Source of the DNA: Pseudocolwellia sp049933045
GTDB lineage: Bacteria > Pseudomonadota > Gammaproteobacteria > Enterobacterales > Alteromonadaceae
Reading direction: 5' to 3'
NCBI RefSeq assembly: GCF_049933045.1
Contig: NZ_CP187926.1
Span: 4,154,001 to 4,218,000 of the forward strand
Length of the DNA stretch: 64,000 bases
The position numbers were made by a program, and so were the translations under genes. The notes below the pieces were generated by a model. That model ran no database searches and was not told where the DNA came from. It worked only from the letters and a program-made list of their open reading frames with translations. Shown piece after piece: positions 29,768-39,052 of this stretch; position 1 is the stretch's first letter, and each line of letters opens with the position of its first letter.

Positions 29768-32700
29768 TTAAAACTTAGCGCGTACACCTACAGTGAAACG
29801 ACGGTCGGCTTCAGTCCATTTCCAAACACTACCAAGTTCAGTCGAGAATAATGATGGCTCACCAGTAAGGTTAGTGACGTTAGTAACTAAAGTCAGATTT
29901 TCGTTAACATCCCAACTTGCTGAGAAATCAAACTGTCCTCTGTCTTCGCGGTAGTTATTTCCTGAAGTAGGGTCGAAAAGAGGGTTATCTGCTTCATCTG
30001 TTGAACTATCCAGCGCTAAAGCACCTATTGTTTCTATTAGTCTTTCATCTTCAGTCGCTAAATAACGTGAACGGTAGTTATAGGCTAGGCGAACTTGAAA
30101 CTCGTCGTTTTCCCAGTAAATTTGACCATTGAACGTATTTTTAGATACATCAAGTAAGGTACTACCATTAGGCTGTTCACTGTCTGCGTATGTCCAGTTA
30201 GCACTCACACCTAAACCGGGTAGAAAATCTAAGCCATGTTGAATCGAAGCTTCAAAACCTCTGATTGAGCCATTTTCACCATTAGTGGTTCTAGCGGTAT
30301 TGATACCTGTTAGACCTTGATCTCGTAGGTTTCCAACTGCTATGAAACCAGCCTCTTCTGGGTCAGCTGCACCAGCAAAGTCAGATGTTGTTCTTAATAC
30401 CAGGTTGTCGTTAGTGACACCTGCTTGATCAAGTATACAAACGTTTTGCCATTCGGTAACGTTTTGCTCTGTAGTCCCTTCACTAGCAACACAGGTAGCT
30501 GTTTGAGACAAAAATGATTTAACGTCTTTATAAAATATGGCAAACGATACAATATTAGCTTCACCATAGTAATGTTCTACAGATAAATCATACTGAGTTG
30601 CACGATGTGGTTTTAATGTTGCTGATCCTGATGTTGCCGTTACAGCAAAACCATCAGCTGATATTGAAGGACTTAGATCGCCAAAGTCAGCTCTGCGCAT
30701 AACTTTAGCTGCAGCAAAACGTAACTGAGTATTATCATCAAGTGAGTAGTTAAGGTTTATGCTAGGTAAGAAATCACTATAGTCGTTAGAATCTACAGCA
30801 AACTTACCATCTGCAATGTAGCCAGAATCAATGTCTGTTGTAACGTAACGAGCGCCTATAATACCTGTTAGTTCATCAAAATCTAAATGAGAAGATACAT
30901 AAATCGCCGCTGTTTCTTCTTCAATATCACTAAAAGAGTTATCTATACGTTGTGTGTTGTCATGTAAGCCACCCGTTAGAGCTAAATTAGTACCAGCAAG
31001 TAATTGATTCACTTTATCAAAGGTTGCTTCAGGGTTAGCTAACAAATTACCACGGTATGTAAGGTAAGTTAGTAAATCATTTTGACCCGATAAACCTGAT
31101 TGGTCAAAAGAGTTAGGATGGGAAACTACTTCGAAAGAACCTGGGAATGCTGCTTCAAAATCATCGGCCCAGAAAGTTGCTGGTTTTTCGCTAGCTGTAC
31201 CTTGATCGGTAAATGCATTACTGTATATATCATTGAATCGGAATGTTTCTTCGTTCAATTCAAAGTCACGTTTTGTAACTCGTACTCCTGCCTCCAACGA
31301 TGAAAGCCACTCTAGCCCCATTGGTTCAATGAACTCAATATCAAAACGTGCTGCAGTTTCGTCATTTTTAGTTGTTTTACCTTCAAACCAAAAAGCACGA
31401 ACAGCTAAATTTTCTGGATTTGTATAAACATTTTGATCAGCATAAATAATAGAAGGAACGTCTTCGCCGTTTTGACTTAAAGTAACATCTGAAGTATGGC
31501 GGCAATCAAAGTTAATTCTGCAATCATCGTCGTAGGTTCCACTTGTTGCAGGATCATACTGATCAGCCCAGATGTTCCAATTTGTTTTATTTACAGGACG
31601 TAAGTTAAATTCAGAGTCTGGATTATAGCTTTCAGATGAAGCAACTGATATTTCACCTGATATTTTAACATTATCTGATAAATTCCATTCACCACCTAAT
31701 GCATGAGTGAAAGTATCTGTTTGACGGAAGTCACTCCATGTTTTAGGGATAACAAAAGCCCCTCTTAGGATAGTATTATTTAATTGACCGTTAGCATCTT
31801 GTGTAGTCGCGGCGGTATAATCTCTCGAACCACCAACCTCAAGAATAGAGTTACCTGCTTGCTGTCCATCACGTTCTGTAAAAGCCAAGTCTAAATAAAT
31901 GTTACCGTTACCAGAGGCTGGAGCCCATTCTAATTGAAGGTTATAGGCTGTACGCTCACGATCTTCAACGTATTGTTCAACTCTGTTTTGATCTCTAAAA
32001 ACATATCCGCCACTAGCCGTATTACCTTCACCAATGTCGCCAGCACCACCTCCTAAATAAGCTCCTGTAACTGGATCTGTCGGACCTGCTGCTTCTTGTA
32101 CGACTCTTAAACGGTTTGAATATTCATCTTGACGAATTTTACGGTCTTGGTATGAAACAAGGAACATTGCGCCAAAGCTACCAGCATCACCTAACTCCCA
32201 GCTATTACCTACTGAAGCGTTAAAGATAGGTGCCCAGTTTTCAGTTTTATCAGCATATTCAAAATCTAGAGAAACAGCACCTTTTAATTCTTCAAATTCT
32301 AAAGGGCTAACGGTTTCCATACTTACAGTTCCACCAAGCGCACCTTCAATCATGTCTGCTGTAGGAGATTTAACTACAGATACAGATTTCAAAAAGCTTG
32401 AAGGAAAATCTTCCATACTTACACCGTCACGTGAATCACCAACGGTAGAACGGCCATTTAATTCAACACGGTTTTGCGATAAACCACGGATAGAAACACT
32501 GCTACCAACACCAAAATCAGTATTAATTGATACGCCTGAAATACGTTGAAGTGCTTCAGCAATGTTATTATCTGGTAATTTACCTATGTCTTCTGCAACG
32601 ATAGCATCGATGATACGCCCATCAGTACGTTTGAGTAATGCTGCGGCTTTCATACTCCCTAAAATACCACGAACAGTAATAACTTCTGTTTTATCAGCTT

Positions 32701-32827
32701 CACTTTCAGATGCTTCTTCAGCCATAACTGGTGCAGCTAATAGAGCAACTAAAGCGGTACTTAATAAGGTGGATTGTGTTTTACGACTTCTTAGAATTGA
32801 ACTAACTCGGTTGAGTTGTGCTTCCAT
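29768..32827 (-). CDS. TonB-dependent outer-membrane receptor
   Basis: 1019 residues. A signal peptide precedes about residue 37 (ALVALLAAPVMAEE). The TonB box region is near TEVITVRGI, and the plug domain shows IVAEDIGKLPDNNIAEALQRISGV, VSIRGLSQNRVELNGR and EGALGGTVSMETVSP. A 22-strand barrel follows and the protein ends in Phe (GVRAKF), as outer-membrane barrels do. It belongs to the TIGR01782-like group common in marine glycan users. No carbohydrate-active gene is next to it, so the substrate cannot be inferred. The ATG at 32827 has GGGGAA upstream. The 935-base leader region suggests regulated expression. Confidence 0.9.
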   Translation of the reverse strand: MEAQLNRVSSILRSRKTQSTLLSTALVALLAAPVMAEEASESEADKTEVITVRGILGSMKAAALLKRTDGRIIDAIVAEDIGKLPDNNIAEALQRISGVSINTDFGVGSSVSIRGLSQNRVELNGRSTVGDSRDGVSMEDFPSSFLKSVSVVKSPTADMIEGALGGTVSMETVSPLEFEELKGAVSLDFEYADKTENWAPIFNASVGNSWELGDAGSFGAMFLVSYQDRKIRQDEYSNRLRVVQEAAGPTDPVTGAYLGGGAGDIGEGNTASGGYVFRDQNRVEQYVEDRERTAYNLQLEWAPASGNGNIYLDLAFTERDGQQAGNSILEVGGSRDYTAATTQDANGQLNNTILRGAFVIPKTWSDFRQTDTFTHALGGEWNLSDNVKISGEISVASSESYNPDSEFNLRPVNKTNWNIWADQYDPATSGTYDDDCRINFDCRHTSDVTLSQNGEDVPSIIYADQNVYTNPENLAVRAFWFEGKTTKNDETAARFDIEFIEPMGLEWLSSLEAGVRVTKRDFELNEETFRFNDIYSNAFTDQGTASEKPATFWADDFEAAFPGSFEVVSHPNSFDQSGLSGQNDLLTYLTYRGNLLANPEATFDKVNQLLAGTNLALTGGLHDNTQRIDNSFSDIEEETAAIYVSSHLDFDELTGIIGARYVTTDIDSGYIADGKFAVDSNDYSDFLPSINLNYSLDDNTQLRFAAAKVMRRADFGDLSPSISADGFAVTATSGSATLKPHRATQYDLSVEHYYGEANIVSFAIFYKDVKSFLSQTATCVASEGTTEQNVTEWQNVCILDQAGVTNDNLVLRTTSDFAGAADPEEAGFIAVGNLRDQGLTGINTARTTNGENGSIRGFEASIQHGLDFLPGLGVSANWTYADSEQPNGSTLLDVSKNTFNGQIYWENDEFQVRLAYNYRSRYLATEDERLIETIGALALDSSTDEADNPLFDPTSGNNYREDRGQFDFSASWDVNENLTLVTNVTNLTGEPSLFSTELGSVWKWTEADRRFTVGVRAKF

Positions 32828-33762
32828 GTGATGTTCCCCAATTTTTTACTTTGTAAGTTATAATTTTTATTTGTTTTTTTATTACGTCATACAGCCAAAA
32901 TTTACATTTAATGTTTTTTTATATGGTACTGCGACTTCAAGAGTTAAGTTGAGTTTAAACAAGATGTCAACTTTTGGTTATACCAAATTGGATGGATATT
33001 ACGTTCTATTGGTCATACCTCTTACTGTGTTTATTGTATACAAAAAGGTAATGAGTGAATTATCTTGAAAAATTTCACACAAAAAAACACTAAGTAATTA
33101 TCACTTTTATAAACAATAGGTTAAACAAAGTGTAAATTAATATTTATAAATAAAAGCTTTGTAAAGTAAGAGGTTGTCTGCTCATTTTATTTTCATTTTT
33201 TTATTGTTTTTTAATATATACATATGACCAATCTATAGGGTTTTTTACTGGGGATAAATGTTTTTATATATGAAATATGCTTTTTGTTATTTCCAATAAT
33301 AAAGAGGTGAAATATTTAAATAAAAATTAAAATATTTTTTATTTAAATTAGAAAAACACTATTTCAGAATGAAATAAGTGAGTTTATCCTGTGGATATAA
33401 AATTAATTTTAGCGGAATATTTAGACGAAATTATAATTTAACTGATGTATTAATTCGTACTTTTACCTAAAGTAACCGGTAAATTTTATTAATAATGAAG
33501 TTTAAGGCGGATTAGTTTTTAGATGTAAATAAGGTGAAAACGATTAGGGTTTGTTGTTCTATTGATATTGTTTTTCCAGTAACTTATTTGGTATGTAAAC
33601 GAGGTTTAATTTTGTTTTTCGCGTGTATTCAGCATTTGTGTAAATGGTATGAATGACGCAAATGAAGATTCGATAACCATATTTTTTGAACCTGAACCTG
33701 GGACTATTATTCATCCCAAATTCAGTTTTTATAGGTTTATATAGCTAGCGATTAGCGTTTAA
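32828..33762. promoter_or_regulatory. Long A+T-rich region upstream of the TonB-dependent receptor
   Basis: 935 bases without a convincing gene. Candidate operator TTTGGTTATACCAAA at 32973-32987 has 6-bp arms and lies about 145 bases before the receptor start. Related half sites are ATTGGTCATACC at 33008-33019 and TATGACCAAT at 33223-33232. Near 33690-33730, a hairpin with an 11-bp stem on the minus strand follows uvrA but lacks a T run. Confidence 0.5.
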
Positions 33763-36591
33763 TTATTGTTGAAGTAATGTCTTAAGAAACCCAGCCGTAT
33801 GAGATGTTTTATGCTCAGCCACTTCTTCAGGTGTACCGCACACAAGTATTTCACCACCGCCTGAACCACCCTCAGGACCAAGGTCTATTACCCAATCAGC
33901 TGTTTTCACAACATCTAAATTATGTTCAATAACGACAATGGTATTACCTTGATCACGTAAACGGTGAATAACCTGTAATAATTGTTTAATGTCGTGGAAA
34001 TGTAGTCCTGTTGTTGGTTCATCTAATATATAAAGGGTTTTACCTGTATCACGTTTAGATAGTTCTTTAGCAAGCTTAACGCGCTGCGCTTCACCACCCG
34101 ATAATGTAGTGGCTGATTGCCCAAGTTTTATGTAGCTTAAACCCACATCAAGCAAGGTTTTTAATTTGCGTTTAACTGCAGGTATTGCATTAAAAAACTC
34201 AAAAGCATCTTCGATAGTCATATCCAGTACTTCATGAATATTTTTACCTTTGTATTTAACTTCTAAAGTTTCGCGATTATAACGCTGACTTTTACAATCA
34301 TCACAAGGTACATATACATCAGGTAAGAAGTGCATTTCTACTTTGATCAGTCCGTCACCCTGACAAGCTTCACAACGACCGCCTTTAACATTAAAGCTGA
34401 ATCGCCCTGGCTTATAACCACGAGAACGTGATTCTTGTGTTGCTGCAAAAATATCTCTTACCGCCGTAAATATCCCCGTATAAGTAGCAGGGTTTGAACG
34501 AGGTGTTCTACCTATTGGGCTTTGATCTATATCAATAACTTTATCAAGTAGGTCTAATCCAATGATTTCTTTATACGGAGAAGGTTCCTGAGTCGTCGCG
34601 CCATTAAGTTCTATGTGAGCAAGTTTGTATAACGTATCATTAATGAGTGTTGATTTACCTGAGCCAGAAACACCTGTTACACAAGTCATTAAGCCGTTTG
34701 GAATAGTTAAATCTACATTCTTTAAGTTATTACCTGTAGCGCCAATAAGTTTAACAACATTGTCTTTATCAAAAGGTACTCGCTTCTTCGGTATTTCGAT
34801 ACACTCTCGACCTGATAGGTATTTACCCGTTAGTGAGTCTTCACACGCTAAGATATCTTCAACGGTACCTTCAGCAATTATTTGACCACCATGAACACCT
34901 GCGCCAGGACCAATATCAATCACATGATCGGCTTCTCGAATAGCATCTTCATCATGCTCAACTACGATCACGGTATTACCTAAATCACGTAGGTGAACTA
35001 AGGTTTTAAGGAGCCGTTCGTTATCACGTTGATGCAAACCAATGGAAGGTTCATCAAGTACATACATAACGCCCACTAAACCAGCACCAATTTGACTCGC
35101 TAAACGTATACGTTGAGCTTCACCACCAGACAATGTGCCTGCTGCACGTGAAAGGTTTAAATAATTCAGACCAACGTTTACTAAGAAACCAAGGCGATCG
35201 ATAATTTCTTTAAGAATTTTTTCAGCAATTTGACCTTTTTGGCCAGGTAAATTCAATTCTTGGAAAAATTTCAATGCGTCGGCAATAGCGTATTCAGCAA
35301 CTTCAGGTAACGGTGTTTCATTTACAAATACGTTACGTGCTTCTAAACGTAGTCGACTACCATTACAATCTGGACAATGTTGGCTATTCAAATATTTTGA
35401 TAGCTCATCGCGTACAGCATTCGATTCTGTTTCACGATAGCGGCGATCCATATTATTTAAAATACCTTCGAATGGGTGATTCCGAATAACGATATCACCA
35501 CGGTCATTCATGTATTTAAATTCTACTTCTTGCTTACCACTGCCACGTAAAATCAGATCTTGATGTTCATCAGACAGTTCATTAAAAGGTTTATCTAAAG
35601 CAAAATCGAAATGGTCGGCTAGTGCTTGTAACATTTGGAAGTAATAGAAGTTACGCTTATCCCAACCTCTAATAGCTCCGCCCGCTAAACTAAGTTCAGG
35701 ATTGGCAATAACACGTTTTTGATCGAAAAATTGCTGATTACCTAAACCATCACAGGTTTGACAAGCACCCGCTGGATTATTGAATGAGAATAATCGAGGC
35801 TCAAGTTCCTGCATGCTATAACCACAATGAGGACAAGCAAAGTTAGCTGAAAACAGCAGTTCTTCTCTGTCTGGCTCATCCATAAAGGCAACTTTTGCGG
35901 TGCCTGCTGTTAATGCCAAAGCGGTTTCAAAAGATTCAGATAAACGTAGCTGAATGCCGTCTCTTACTTTTAAGCGATCAACAACTACTTCAATGGTGTG
36001 CTTTTTATGTAGTTCTAACGTTGGAGGATCGGATAAATCGTACACCTCACCATCAATTCGAGCACGAATGTAGCCTTGAGCGGCTAAATTATCGAGTAAC
36101 TTAAGATGTTCACCTTTACGGTTTTGCATCACAGGTGCTAGCACCATGACTTTTGTACCTTCTTCTAAAGCAAGTACATTGTCTACCATTTGAGAAACGG
36201 TTTGTGCGGCAAGAGGTTCGTTATGTGTAGGACAGCGAGGTTCGCCCACTCGAGCATATAACAAACGTAAATAATCGTATATTTCAGTAATTGTGCCCAC
36301 TGTTGAACGTGGGTTATGAGATGTTGATTTTTGTTCTATAGAAATTGCAGGCGATAAACCTTCAATGTGATCTACATCGGGTTTTTCCATTAATGATAAG
36401 AATTGACGCGCATAAGCAGATAAAGATTCAACATAACGACGTTGACCTTCAGCATATAAAGTATCAAAAGCTAATGATGATTTTCCTGAGCCTGAGAGGC
36501 CGGTAATAACAACGAGTTTTTCGCGAGGAATATCTAAACTAATATTTTTTAAATTATGGGTGCGAGCCCCTCTAACTTCTATATTTCTCAT
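33763..36591 (-). CDS. uvrA: Excinuclease ABC subunit A
   Basis: 942 residues from the ATG at 36591; upstream TTG codons in frame would add ten residues without family support. Two ABC ATPase modules are visible: GLSGSGKSSLAFDTLYAEGQRRY and GVSGSGKSTLINDTLY as Walker A, and two LSGGEAQR(I/V)(R/K)LA signatures. Zinc-finger Cys pairs appear at CPHCGY...CQTCDG and CEACQGDG...CDDCKSQRY. UvrA is the damage-sensing component of nucleotide excision repair. It is divergent from the MFS gene. No LexA box of E. coli type was recognised in the 143-base gap. Confidence 0.97.
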   Translation of the reverse strand: MRNIEVRGARTHNLKNISLDIPREKLVVITGLSGSGKSSLAFDTLYAEGQRRYVESLSAYARQFLSLMEKPDVDHIEGLSPAISIEQKSTSHNPRSTVGTITEIYDYLRLLYARVGEPRCPTHNEPLAAQTVSQMVDNVLALEEGTKVMVLAPVMQNRKGEHLKLLDNLAAQGYIRARIDGEVYDLSDPPTLELHKKHTIEVVVDRLKVRDGIQLRLSESFETALALTAGTAKVAFMDEPDREELLFSANFACPHCGYSMQELEPRLFSFNNPAGACQTCDGLGNQQFFDQKRVIANPELSLAGGAIRGWDKRNFYYFQMLQALADHFDFALDKPFNELSDEHQDLILRGSGKQEVEFKYMNDRGDIVIRNHPFEGILNNMDRRYRETESNAVRDELSKYLNSQHCPDCNGSRLRLEARNVFVNETPLPEVAEYAIADALKFFQELNLPGQKGQIAEKILKEIIDRLGFLVNVGLNYLNLSRAAGTLSGGEAQRIRLASQIGAGLVGVMYVLDEPSIGLHQRDNERLLKTLVHLRDLGNTVIVVEHDEDAIREADHVIDIGPGAGVHGGQIIAEGTVEDILACEDSLTGKYLSGRECIEIPKKRVPFDKDNVVKLIGATGNNLKNVDLTIPNGLMTCVTGVSGSGKSTLINDTLYKLAHIELNGATTQEPSPYKEIIGLDLLDKVIDIDQSPIGRTPRSNPATYTGIFTAVRDIFAATQESRSRGYKPGRFSFNVKGGRCEACQGDGLIKVEMHFLPDVYVPCDDCKSQRYNRETLEVKYKGKNIHEVLDMTIEDAFEFFNAIPAVKRKLKTLLDVGLSYIKLGQSATTLSGGEAQRVKLAKELSKRDTGKTLYILDEPTTGLHFHDIKQLLQVIHRLRDQGNTIVVIEHNLDVVKTADWVIDLGPEGGSGGGEILVCGTPEEVAEHKTSHTAGFLKTLLQQ

Positions 36592-36734
36592 AACGGTTCC
36601 GTGTGGATTTCTAACCAACAATTATCGCACAAAAACTATCCTAAGTTCACATTAAATGTCATTTTGTTCATAGTGGAGTCGTGATACTATAACGCTCTTA
36701 ATTAATGTAGCAAAACAGACATAAGAATAGAGCG

Positions 36735-38111
36735 ATGAGCACCACAGGTTTAAATAAAATTGAAAAAAAAGCAGCGTTTTCTTTAGCCACCGTATTTGGC
36801 TTACGTATGCTTGGCTTGTTTATGATCTTACCTGTGTTCGCCATATATGGTGAGCAACTTACGGGTTATAGCCCTATATGGCTAGGATTAGCGATTGGTG
36901 CTTATGGTCTGACGCAAGCAATGCTACAAATACCTATGGGCATGTTGTCTGATAAATATGGTCGAAAGCCTATAATTTTAGGTGGTTTAGTGGTGTTTCT
37001 TCTTGGTAGTGTTGTCGCTGCCATGTCTGACACTATTTATGGTGTTGTTTTTGGTAGAGCCTTACAAGGTATGGGAGCCATTGCGAGTGCCATATTAGCA
37101 TTAGCTGCTGATATTACTCGTGAAGATCAACGACCTAAAGTGATGGCAACTATCGGTATGTTTATTGGTTTATCTTTTGCTGCAGCAATGGTGATTGGGC
37201 CTATCGTGGCGCAGTCATTTGGTTTAAGTGGTTTATTTTGGCTCACTGCTATATTAAGTATATTTGCCATGATCATGATTCAATTTATGGTGCCTCACAC
37301 CGTAAATAAAGCACCCAAAGGTGATAGTGTTGCCTTACCTGAGCAATTACGAAAGTTAATAAAAGACTCACAACTTAGCCGATTAAATTCGGGTGTATTT
37401 GTTCTGCACATGGCATTAACTGCCTGTTTTATTACCTTACCTAAACAATTTGTAGCGAGTGGCTTAGCTTTAGAGCAACACTGGCAACTCTATTTACCTG
37501 CTTTATTAGGATCATTTTTCTTGATGGTACCTTTTATGATTTTTGCGATGAAAAAGCAGAAAGAAAAACAAATGTTTACTGCCGCAGTATTGCTATTGGC
37601 TTTAGCTTTATCACTGTTATGGTATTTACCTCTTGGTTTTTGGTCTTTAGTCGTTTTAGTGATCATGTTCTTTACCGCTTTTAACTATTTAGAAGCAACT
37701 ATGCCATCAATACTTTCCCGTATTGCGCCTGCTGGCGTTAAAGGTAGTGCGATGGGGATTTATTCGAGTAGCCAATTCTTAGGTGCGTTTACTGGCGGTG
37801 TAGTAGGCGGGGCTATTGCGAGTAAATTTGGTGAGCAATCAATCTTCTTAGTTATGGCGATTTTATGTATCGTGTGGGCTGTACTTACCTTAGGTATGAA
37901 ACCTCTTAAAAAGTCGAAAAACTTTAGTTTTGCTATTTCACTCCAAAGTGAAGAACAAGCGGATGAAGTTGCCGAACATTTGATTAGCATGCCTGGGGTT
38001 TTAGAAGCGACTTTGGTTTATCAAGAATCAGTGGCTTATTTAAAAATAGATGAAAAGCTAGCGGATATTTTGAGTATTAAAGCTTTATTGAATCCACAAC
38101 ATAGCAACTAG
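36735..38111 (+). CDS. YajR-type major facilitator superfamily transporter
   Basis: 458 residues with twelve predicted transmembrane segments. The MFS motif A is GMLSDKYGRKPIILGG after TM2, and RALQGMGAIASA lies in TM4. After the last helix a soluble domain of ~65 residues (about 390-458, FAISLQSEEQADEVAEHLISMPGVLEATL) has the ferredoxin-like alternation seen in the YAM domain of E. coli YajR. Length agrees with YajR (454). It acts as an inner-membrane drug/H+ antiporter-type protein with unknown natural substrate. Confidence 0.8.
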   Translation: MSTTGLNKIEKKAAFSLATVFGLRMLGLFMILPVFAIYGEQLTGYSPIWLGLAIGAYGLTQAMLQIPMGMLSDKYGRKPIILGGLVVFLLGSVVAAMSDTIYGVVFGRALQGMGAIASAILALAADITREDQRPKVMATIGMFIGLSFAAAMVIGPIVAQSFGLSGLFWLTAILSIFAMIMIQFMVPHTVNKAPKGDSVALPEQLRKLIKDSQLSRLNSGVFVLHMALTACFITLPKQFVASGLALEQHWQLYLPALLGSFFLMVPFMIFAMKKQKEKQMFTAAVLLLALALSLLWYLPLGFWSLVVLVIMFFTAFNYLEATMPSILSRIAPAGVKGSAMGIYSSSQFLGAFTGGVVGGAIASKFGEQSIFLVMAILCIVWAVLTLGMKPLKKSKNFSFAISLQSEEQADEVAEHLISMPGVLEATLVYQESVAYLKIDEKLADILSIKALLNPQHSN

Positions 38112-38135
38112 CCTCTTAAATCAATGTTATAAACC

Positions 38136-38648
38136 TTAACTTATAGCATTGATATAATCTGGATCTTTAACGTTATTAATACCTTGAATTAATAACGTTA
38201 CTTCATCATCCACTTCTCTATTGATTAACGCTTGCCCCATAGGGGAATGAGGTGTTATCACAGTAATCTTGTTAGTTAGATTATTGTCTTTCTCACTTGT
38301 TATATCACATTTAAAACCACCCGAAGAAGGTGCGATAAAAAGCCATTCATTATTCTCAATACCTTTTTCTAGCTGAACTAAAGAACCTAAAGCAACGGTA
38401 GAAGATGCCTCTAACTCTTGAGTATTAAATTGCTCGAATAGCTTAATTGAGTGTTTAATTTCTTCGACACGCTTTGATTGTCCTTCAGCGAGATAACCTG
38501 CTTCTATCGCTACCGTATCGTATTGTGTTTCAGCAATCGATTGATCATCAGTCGCAGCTAAATGCGCATTATGTGCGGCTAATTTAGTCGCTTCTAATTC
38601 ATTAGATAAGTGTTGTAGGACTTTTTGGATAATATCTTTTTTATTCAT
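38136..38648 (-). CDS. GreA/GreB-family protein
   Basis: 170 residues. The N-terminal ~75 residues are a predicted coiled coil, with ATDDQSIAETQYDTVAIEAGYLAEGQSKR aligning in style with the GreA tip region. The C-terminal FKBP-like GreA/B domain shows ALGSLVQLEKG, WLFIAPSSGG, ITVITPHSPMGQALINREVDDEVTL. Gre factors bind in the RNA polymerase secondary channel and stimulate transcript cleavage. The tip acids differ from canonical GreA, so it may be a relative with another effect. Convergent with the MFS gene and divergent from fadH. Confidence 0.75.
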   Translation of the reverse strand: MNKKDIIQKVLQHLSNELEATKLAAHNAHLAATDDQSIAETQYDTVAIEAGYLAEGQSKRVEEIKHSIKLFEQFNTQELEASSTVALGSLVQLEKGIENNEWLFIAPSSGGFKCDITSEKDNNLTNKITVITPHSPMGQALINREVDDEVTLLIQGINNVKDPDYINAIS

Positions 38649-39052
38649 TACTGCTTTTTATCTCGAGTTCTGGTTATCAAATAAAAGGGGAGGTGTCTTT
38701 CATCTTTATTTTATCACAGTGTTATTGATTCAATGTTTTGTTATTTCACACTCTTTATAACTAAGTCATGAATTGAGTTTGTTATATCTATTTAGCGTCA
38801 GTTGATTTGTCGCCGTAGTTTATTATAGTTAGAGCTAAGCTAAGTTAATTTAAAATAGTGAACTGAAGGTAAATAAGATAGTGTAGATTAGTTGAATTTA
38901 AGACTTATGAAAAGATCATGATTTTCGAATAATGTTGAGTTTTTCTCTAACAAGAGTTAATTTATATCAACTGGTACGACCATTGGCTGTTTAATGAATT
39001 TTATTATTCATTCTTTTGAGCCCTTTTGTAAACATTAAAATAGTGAGTGAAC
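38649..39052. promoter_or_regulatory. Divergent intergenic region, gre-like / fadH
   Basis: About 400 bases, A+T-rich, carrying promoters for both directions by position. I see no coding frame, RNA gene or clear operator. Confidence 0.4.

Noticed and set aside
33690..33730. uvrA terminator
   Set aside because: A stem forms on the minus strand with G-T pairs but no T run follows on that strand; evidence too weak for a terminator call.
36592..36734. SOS (LexA) box before uvrA
   Set aside because: No CTG-N10-CAG type sequence of adequate quality was seen in the gap, so none is annotated.
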